64,000 bases of DNA from Bifidobacterium sp. (GTDB taxonomy: Bacteria; Actinomycetota; Actinomycetes; Actinomycetales; Bifidobacteriaceae). Under the pieces are notes generated by a model that saw only the letters and a program-made list of their open reading frames with translations, was not told the DNA's origin and searched no databases. The position numbers and the translations under genes are program-made. The stretch is from positions 1,906,610 through 1,970,609 of the forward strand of contig NZ_JALCLM010000001.1 in the NCBI RefSeq assembly GCF_022647885.1, given 5' to 3'. Of this stretch, positions 58,633 through 64,000 are shown in pieces (positions within the stretch are counted from its first letter, which is position 1; every line of letters begins with the position of its first letter).

Positions 58633-59153
58633 ATGGTCAGAAACAATGCGAAAGCAGCCAAAGCCAGCAGTGAACTGCGTGTCATCACCAAAACCCGCGA
58701 CTTGAGCAAAGCGCTCTTCCTCACCACCGCCACCACACCCAAACGTTTCCGCTTCTCCCTGTGTGACCGCATAGAAAGCAACGCCATCGAAGCACTCACC
58801 CACATGATCTGGGCCAACGACACTCGCCTCGACATCAAAGACCCAAAAAGCCCCAGAATCAGGCGCACAATCACTAACGCGATTGCCTTCGCAGCCTTAG
58901 CGGCTGCTCACTTCGCCTATGCAAAGCGCACAGCGCTTCACATTTACCGGCTCAGCAACACGAAGCCGAAAGGCACCTACGCAACATCGACAGTCTCATC
59001 GGCATTGGCGTCAGCGTCGAAGCATTCAGCCATCAGGAACTACGCGACCTCGGTCATCAGCTGCGCAACATCCGCAACCTCCTGCGCGCATGGCAAAAAT
59101 CAGACGCACAACGCATAGCCGCCATTCGCGCCCAAACCAAAGGCCAGCGATGA
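58633..59153 (+). pseudogene. Avd-like DGR accessory protein, frameshifted by a small repeat
   Basis: The first frame (ATG 58633) reads ELRVITKTRDLSKALFL then TPKRFRFSLCDRIESNAIEAL, resembling the Avd four-helix bundle (K-x-x-E/D-L, FPKxxRFxLxxRI). After DIKDPKSPRIR the frame enters a repeat (58879-58957). A second frame then resumes coding with AQQHEAERHLRNIDSLIGIG and LGHQLRNIRNLLRAWQKSDAQR up to TGA 59151-59153. The two halves are in different frames, so the gene is broken. Avd normally binds the reverse transcriptase and is needed for mutagenic cDNA synthesis. The start is preceded by AAAGG at about 10 bases. Confidence 0.7.
58879..58957 (+). repeat. ~79-bp palindrome-bearing repeat, copy A (inside avd-like gene)
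   Basis: Aligns with 59272-59348 over its full length with about 80% identity, both ending in ACATTTA-CGGCTCAGCA. The core TGCAAAGCGCACAGCGCTTCA is a weakened palindrome of the perfect one in copy C. Its position coincides with the frame change in the Avd-like gene. Confidence 0.75.
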
Positions 59154-59184
59154 GCAGGCACAACCCCACTAATAATCACAGTAA

Positions 59185-59225
59185 GCGATTCTTCACAGCT
59201 CGAGCAGGCTCTCACTTCACCTAAC
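59185..59225 (+). repeat. Palindrome-bearing repeat, partial copy B
   Basis: Contains only the first ~40 bases of the element (GCGATTCTTC ... CTCACTTCACCTA) and lacks the palindrome. Confidence 0.55.
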
Positions 59226-59271
59226 CTCCGCAAAGGTTGCGTTACGCATTACGACGTATGGCAATCGCTAC

Positions 59272-59348
59272 GCGATTCTTCGCACCCTTAGCAGGCGCTC
59301 ACTTCGCCTATGTGAAGCGCACTGCGCTTCACATTTAACGGCTCAGCA
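59272..59348 (+). repeat. ~77-bp palindrome-bearing repeat, copy C
   Basis: Holds the perfect palindrome GTGAAGCGC-ACT-GCGCTTCAC (9-bp arms). Its last base is the A of the start codon of the following small gene, so the element provides that gene's immediate upstream sequence. Confidence 0.75.
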
Positions 59349-59617
59349 TGGCAATCACCGATGACATCATCGAACGCTGGGCACAAGACGCCGAACAAGG
59401 CATCTACCACGGTGAAGCAGGCGAACTCACTATCAACAAAGCAATCGGACGCCCCGCACTCTACGAAGAAGCCATGATCCCGATAACCATCAGAATTCCC
59501 AAGTCACTCGAACACAAAATCCAGGAACAAGCAAGATACACCCATACCAAATTCTCGCAGGCCGCACGAACAGCAGTCATCCTCGGAACCGAAGCACGAG
59601 ACAAACAACTCACCTGA
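59348..59617 (+). CDS. Small ribbon-helix-helix-like protein
   Basis: 89 residues. The C-terminal half (IPITIRIPKSLEHKIQEQA ... FSQAARTAVILGTEAR) has the beta strand plus two helices of MetJ/Arc/CopG-type DNA-binding proteins. The N-terminal MAITDDIIERWAQDAEQGIY plus IGRPAL is often seen in actinobacterial proteins of this type. No toxin gene follows; the next gene is the convergent reverse transcriptase, 21 bases away. ATG 59348 lies at the end of repeat copy C and has no good ribosome site. Role unknown; it could regulate the DGR or be an orphan antitoxin. Confidence 0.7.
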   Translation: MAITDDIIERWAQDAEQGIYHGEAGELTINKAIGRPALYEEAMIPITIRIPKSLEHKIQEQARYTHTKFSQAARTAVILGTEARDKQLT

Positions 59618-59637
59618 CCGCTTGAACACCACACCAC

Positions 59638-60903
59638 TCACGCGCCGAATCTGGCGAACAGGTCATCAAGCTGTTTCAGAGGCAGCACCACACTCGGCTT
59701 ACCAGTACGCTCGGCATCCACACGAGCCAAATGCTGCAAATCGTAATTCATTTGAATATGCACCCTGCCTATGAGATGACGCGTATCACCATGGCTAGCA
59801 TGGCCCAACCACGATCCCAGCACCATCTGCACCTCCGGCCATTCAATCTCACGCGCCACATACATCTTCACCAACTTCTTCAATGCACGTTGAATGCCGA
59901 TACGGCTGCGCTGACGAATCATCATCCGCACATGCCCATCATCCTCGACATGGAAATGGAAACCCACATAATCCACGCCATGCCGTAAAGGCATGATCTG
60001 CGTCTTCGCATTCAAGCGCAAACCAATCGCATCACACTCACGCTCGATCGCCGCCAAGCAATGGCGCAGATACTCTTGCGACTCGTGAACCAGCACAAAA
60101 TCATCCATATACCGCGAGTAATAGCGCACTTGCAAGCGCTCTTTCACTAGACGGTCCACCACATCCAGATACAACAGGGCAAACCACTGGCTTGTCTGAT
60201 TACCAAGAGCAATACCTCGACGCCTTCCTGAAGCATCATGGGTGCACGATTGCGCAAGAATCGCATCCAGCAATTCCCGAATACCATCATCCTTGACCAG
60301 TTTGAAAACACGAGTCCGCAAGATATCACAATCGATACTGTAGAAATATTTGGCTATATCGCACTTCAGCACCCAACCATCATTCAAGCGCCATCCCCGA
60401 CGCTTGTCTTCCGCATTAATACGCCGCGTCTCAACACGCTGCACATCAACGAAGGATTCCAAATGATGTTTGAGCCTTTAGAGGGCAAAATGCGTGCCTT
60501 TGCTCTTTTGACATGCGGCATTATCGTAGACAAGTCTGGGACCTACCACGGGCGTAATCACATAATCACACAACAAGCGCTGCACGATCCGGTCACGAAT
60601 CTTAGGAGCCATAATGTCACGAGGCTTCGGGTCCTTAACCCTGAAACGTTCCTGCACATCAAGCCGATACTCACCATGTTGCAAATCCCAGATCAACGCG
60701 CCAACACGTGTGGACTCATCCAAAGAGAACTCATGCGTCGAACGACGAGAACCCTTTGACTTCATCAATCCCCTGTACGCTTCGATGATTCTTTCGGATT
60801 CCACCATCTGCGCATATGTGTAGCGCTCTGATGTAGGGACAATCGACACCCTGGAGGTACAACCATCATCGTGGCGAGACCTCTCACCCAGAAGTTCAAC
60901 CAC
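59638..60903 (-). pseudogene. DGR-type reverse transcriptase with an in-frame stop
   Basis: Two frames in the same register, 60903-60478 and 60477-59638, are separated by one TAA (minus strand CTC-TAA-AGG). The upstream part has FRVKDPKPRDIMAPKIRDRIV and LVYDNAACQKSKGTHFAL; the rest has VLKCDIAKYFYSIDCDIL, GIALGNQTSQWFALLYLDVVD (the SQ motif of DGR reverse transcriptases in place of QGxxxSP) and the catalytic SRYMDDFVL. The C-terminal GSWLGHASHGDTRHL is also DGR-like. The family normally reads AL-D-RL at the stop. Total about 420 codons, a normal length. One base change could restore a sense codon. Confidence 0.88.
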
Positions 60904-61299
60904 AAGAAGCCTCCACAGATCATCACAGCGTCAATACTCAGATACATACGTTGATATGCTCAACGATCCACCGGCAAAAGCGGAATATCAACGGTGTTAC
61001 CCGTAGCATTCCGCCGTTGCCAAGCAGTATCAGTATCATCGCCCGCACTTCGATGCCTCCTACTTACCTGCACCATCCGAAGGACGACACCCACCTTGAC
61101 TCCTCTTCATCATCGTCACTGACTGACGATACTGTTCCGCACGGGATGCGAATCCTCATTCGCACACATCAGGCGGGGCGGGAGCACATACCCGCCGTTT
61201 ACTCGTCACCCCTCTCACCTCTGACGAGTAGGAGAAATCATCGTCACTCACCATGAAACGAAGTCTATTCAGACCAAGCTTCACTGACATCGGTGAAGT
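60904..61299. other. Spacer between reverse transcriptase and template repeat
   Basis: About 400 bases with no supportable gene. In the DGR reading direction this lies between TR and reverse transcriptase. It may contain the 3' part of the template RNA and the promoter of the reverse transcriptase. Confidence 0.4.
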
Positions 61300-61429
61300 G
61301 CAGGCCGCAACCCGAGACCGGTGTTGTTCGTATTGTTATTGTCCGAGTTACCGTCGTTCCTCACATTGAACGCATTGTTCGAATTGTTCCAGTTAGCAGA
61401 ACGCAACCAAGAGCCAGAAGCACTATTAG
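61300..61429 (-). repeat. DGR template repeat (TR)
   Basis: 130 bases, gapless partner of the VR at 57520-57649. Read on the minus strand it gives SGSWLRSANWNNSNNAF then NVRNDGNSDNNNTNNTG and LGLRPAL: about half the codons of the central part are AAC or AAT, the hallmark of a DGR template built for adenine mutagenesis. No start or stop frames it as a gene. It lies about 400 bases upstream of the reverse transcriptase, on the same strand. Confidence 0.85.
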
Positions 61430-61740
61430 TCAAGGTGTCCAAAATAGAAGAATAGCATACGAAATTTTCTCGTGGTTACACATGCTGCAATCCAACCCCT
61501 AGCGGAGAAGGACCAGAAATCAGTCGCCGTCAACGCTCGTTTAGTCTAAGCCCAAAACTAGTTCGTTCAGATGGAATTATCCACAATTACATAGAGCAAG
61601 TAAGCAGCAATCGATAACCCACTCAGTACCTTCGCACCAATATGAACGTTTCTTCGGTTCACCAGAACCGGTAATTTGCAAAAAGCAACAGGCTAAACAG
61701 CAGGATTAGCCCCAAGACCTTCTTGTCATGAAGTACTTGG
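61430..61740. other. Intergenic stretch between TR and large unknown gene
   Basis: Mostly A/T-rich sequence. I see no gene, RNA or clear hairpin. It separates the DGR from the final gene. Confidence 0.5.
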
Positions 61741-63720
61741 CTAATCCATTTTCTTTTCTTTATCGCTTTCGTTTTGGAAGAGTTGAAAATCATCATTAAT
61801 CTTGATAGTTAAACCGATCAGCATCTTTAATATTCGGAGATATGTCGTGAAATGAGTACTATTATCCTCACCAGCAATCTGCGAACCATGTAAATATTTA
61901 TTGCGCAAATCAAGACCATTATTGAACGTATGTTGGTTCAACATGAAGTCGAAATACGAACTTTCTTCTCTAGTAAGTAGTGTCGACTCAAAGTTCAACC
62001 ATCCCAATTTTTCCATCTCTTCAATCAGCACTCTTCCCTCCTCGGGATAATGCAGAAAACTTGCAACTCCGAAGGAATGAATTTCATAAAGAATCACGAT
62101 TTGAAGAACATTGTTGAATCGCAACGATTTCCCTGGCTGGTCACTGAGTATGCCCAGGTTCCTCAAAAAGTTAATTTCAGGGATTTGATAAGACTGTAGT
62201 TGTTCAATGCACACATCGTGATTCGAAATCAGCTTTACAAACGTTGATTCATTCAAATCATCATCAATATATCCAAGCATCGACTGGTCGGAGAATAATA
62301 AGTGCTGAATCTTTTGTATATTTTCATCATTTGATAAATACACATATTTTTTCTTTAACAGGCTAGGAAGTTGTTGATACACAATTGGTGCAGAGCTGAC
62401 TGACAGTAGGTCTCGGTCAATTTTCCCGAACTTAACAAACAGTACATACTGATGGAGCAAGCTTTCCATCTCCGAGAACAGGTGTCGATCTCTTTCCAGG
62501 AACGTAGCGGTGGAGCTAGAAGGCTGGAACTGGAAATTATCAGCATGGTATTCAGTCGAAATATGTGTATTAAAGAACCAAGCTATGACATCTTCCAAGC
62601 GAATATCTATGGAACGGAGCAGTTGAGTGTACATTTGCATTTGTAATACCGAAACAGCCTCTTTCTGCTCAAACCCAATACCAGTTTGATACTCCTTATT
62701 ACCTTTAATACCCATTACTTTCTCAAAAACTCCCATTTCAGATTCAAATGAGGGAAAGTTAAGGAGCATATGCTTAGTCGAATAATCAAATACATAGATG
62801 AAATTGTTCATAATAGTTGAGTTGTCTGTATATTTTGTTAACCATTCCTTGCTATATGAATATGCGATCTCAAGACCACTATCAGTAACGGTGCTTTCCT
62901 CTTGTTGATCATCAGCTAAAAGAACTTGACACCCAAAGGTCATACCTTCATGGGTTTCAAAATGTTTATTCCAAAAACTTTCATAAGCTCGCTTGGCATC
63001 GAGTTTGGTAAGGTCGTCGATGCCCACATCCTTATTAGCGCCCGCATTTACGATTAGGTTTAGAATATTAGGATTAGCAAACTCTTCACTGATATATTTT
63101 TCAATAATTTGATGTTTATCTTCCAAAGTAAGGCTCTTGGGCAGATTAACAGTACCTTTGTTGTTCTTCCCCAAAGAGAAGTTTTTTTCTAAATATTTCT
63201 TTACTATCAGTTCTGCAGCAATCGGTGATTCTATTAATAGCGTCCGCACCGATTTGTCATATAGTCTTACTAACTCATCGCAGGCAAGTATGCTTGCAAT
63301 TGAAAAATCACTCTTGAGCAAGGCTTGTATAACGTCCTCCTCGTCGCAACGTTGATATACACGATATTTTTTGAACAATGTAAGTAAATCTTCACGGTAT
63401 CTAGGATCAGCTGCTGAGATTGCCTCTGTAACATCTACGTTGTGAAGCTGGGAAAAATATCTACCCACTATTATTTTTAACAAAGGAACTTTGTTATGAA
63501 CTATTTCTCTGTCGACCTCAGCCAGGTCTGGCGGCAATAAATCTACCTCAATAAACTGCATCAGATGCCATAGTTCAACTATGTCATTAATACTACGCAC
63601 CTTTGGCTGATCGCCGAGCGCACATAGCGCTTCATAAACTTCAGGAATTTGAAGGAATGTCCCATAGTCATGCACACCGTAGAAATGGATTCTTCGTGTT
63701 TCTGAATTAGGAGAAGACAT
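61741..63720 (-). CDS. Large protein of unknown function with HEPN-like C-terminal motif
   Basis: 659 residues, no family recognised. Sequence is rich in Leu, Asp, Glu, Ile and Lys, with no signal peptide or membrane segment. Near residue 604 it has LDLRNKYLHG, matching the R-x4-H pattern of HEPN RNases and the surrounding LRNKxxHG found in C-terminal HEPN-like domains of defence or stress proteins. It is clearly more A/T-rich in codon choice than the neighbouring genes, which suggests recent transfer. ATG 63720 has AGGAGA 5 bases upstream, a clear ribosome site. It lies alone. A defence role is a guess from motif and setting. Confidence 0.7.
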   Translation of the reverse strand: MSSPNSETRRIHFYGVHDYGTFLQIPEVYEALCALGDQPKVRSINDIVELWHLMQFIEVDLLPPDLAEVDREIVHNKVPLLKIIVGRYFSQLHNVDVTEAISAADPRYREDLLTLFKKYRVYQRCDEEDVIQALLKSDFSIASILACDELVRLYDKSVRTLLIESPIAAELIVKKYLEKNFSLGKNNKGTVNLPKSLTLEDKHQIIEKYISEEFANPNILNLIVNAGANKDVGIDDLTKLDAKRAYESFWNKHFETHEGMTFGCQVLLADDQQEESTVTDSGLEIAYSYSKEWLTKYTDNSTIMNNFIYVFDYSTKHMLLNFPSFESEMGVFEKVMGIKGNKEYQTGIGFEQKEAVSVLQMQMYTQLLRSIDIRLEDVIAWFFNTHISTEYHADNFQFQPSSSTATFLERDRHLFSEMESLLHQYVLFVKFGKIDRDLLSVSSAPIVYQQLPSLLKKKYVYLSNDENIQKIQHLLFSDQSMLGYIDDDLNESTFVKLISNHDVCIEQLQSYQIPEINFLRNLGILSDQPGKSLRFNNVLQIVILYEIHSFGVASFLHYPEEGRVLIEEMEKLGWLNFESTLLTREESSYFDFMLNQHTFNNGLDLRNKYLHGSQIAGEDNSTHFTTYLRILKMLIGLTIKINDDFQLFQNESDKEKKMD

Positions 63721-64000
63721 GAAATCATTCTAATCCTCTAAAAATTGGAATACACAGTACACGTTCCCTTGAAACCAATATCAATGCCGGTCGATGATGG
63801 CGCAAGCCGTTTCTTAAAACTCAAGAGAGGAGAAAACTGGAGAACAGTATTCCTCATTTCATATAGGAGCAGCCCCCATATGAACCTTATTCGATATCTG
63901 AGTTACATCACTTTATTACAACGAGTCGAGCACAGCATTAGACATCCTCAAAGATACAGGTGGCGTGTATTAATGCTCAGCACTGTCAAAACTTCCTCCA
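63721..64000. other. Window end without an assignable gene
   Basis: A/T-rich region upstream of the large unknown gene; probably holds its promoter. No gene is supportable before the window ends. Confidence 0.4.

Noticed and set aside
58870..59350. CRISPR array
   Set aside because: The repeats are only three, unevenly spaced and diverged, without unique spacers of constant length; no cas genes are in the window.
60951..61256. 101-residue plus-strand open frame between RT and TR
   Set aside because: No domain, Ser/Thr/Pro-rich, no ribosome site; lies in the non-coding part of the DGR.

Overview
The window reads as a chromosome segment of an actinobacterium of the family Bifidobacteriaceae. 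This rests on the actinobacterial order ftsZ-sepF-yggT-wag31-lspA-rluA-type gene-dnaE, a single PriA in place of separate HisA/TrpF, a hisD-hisC-hisB-x-hisH-priA-glnA block, an L-lactate dehydrogenase, SOS boxes of the CGAACATnTGTTC type and the YGGT/HrpA/NrdR repertoire. Base composition by eye is moderate, lower than classical gut bifidobacteria, so a genus such as Alloscardovia or Bombiscardovia, or a low-GC Bifidobacterium, is possible; this is inference only.

Bases 1-46034 are conserved core: the 3' part of a HelD/HelR-type RNA polymerase-recycling helicase, serA, nrdR, a divergent SOS pair (LysM protein and lexA with three LexA boxes), a cation efflux protein, ldh, hflX, a methyltransferase, hrpA, a secreted protein, an endonuclease III-like protein, glnA, histidine genes, dnaE, the cell division cluster, dus and glyS, a TPP-riboswitch-controlled thiamine operon (thiM, thiE, thiamine-binding protein), uppS, recO, a membrane hydrolase, and the MEP-pathway genes ispG and dxr. 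ispG is split by a frameshift inside its iron-sulfur domain. The core ends with a long DivIVA-like protein and tRNA-Val(TAC).

From 46035 to the end the window is accessory. It opens with the C-terminal stub of a tyrosine integrase next to tRNA-Val, then a series of small acquired genes: an alpha/beta hydrolase, four GNAT acetyltransferases or remnants (two broken), an ArsB/SLC13-type permease, an XRE regulator divergent from an MFS transporter, an AEC permease and an AAA ATPase. A diverged ~85 bp non-coding repeat occurs twice (51.5 and 55.5 kb).

The most unusual part is 56.6-61.45 kb: a diversity-generating retroelement (DGR). It has a secreted target protein with a mid-protein variable region (VR), an Avd-like accessory gene, a small ribbon-helix-helix protein, a DGR-type reverse transcriptase and a template repeat (TR) packed with AAC/AAT codons. 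TR and VR are 130 bp each and align without gaps. The machinery looks decayed: the reverse transcriptase carries one in-frame TAA, and the Avd-like gene is frameshifted at a ~80 bp palindrome-bearing repeat. The target gene remains open and has a 12-base poly-G run just upstream of its start, suggesting a second, phase-variable layer of variation. The window closes with a large unrecognised protein carrying a HEPN-like R-x4-H motif.
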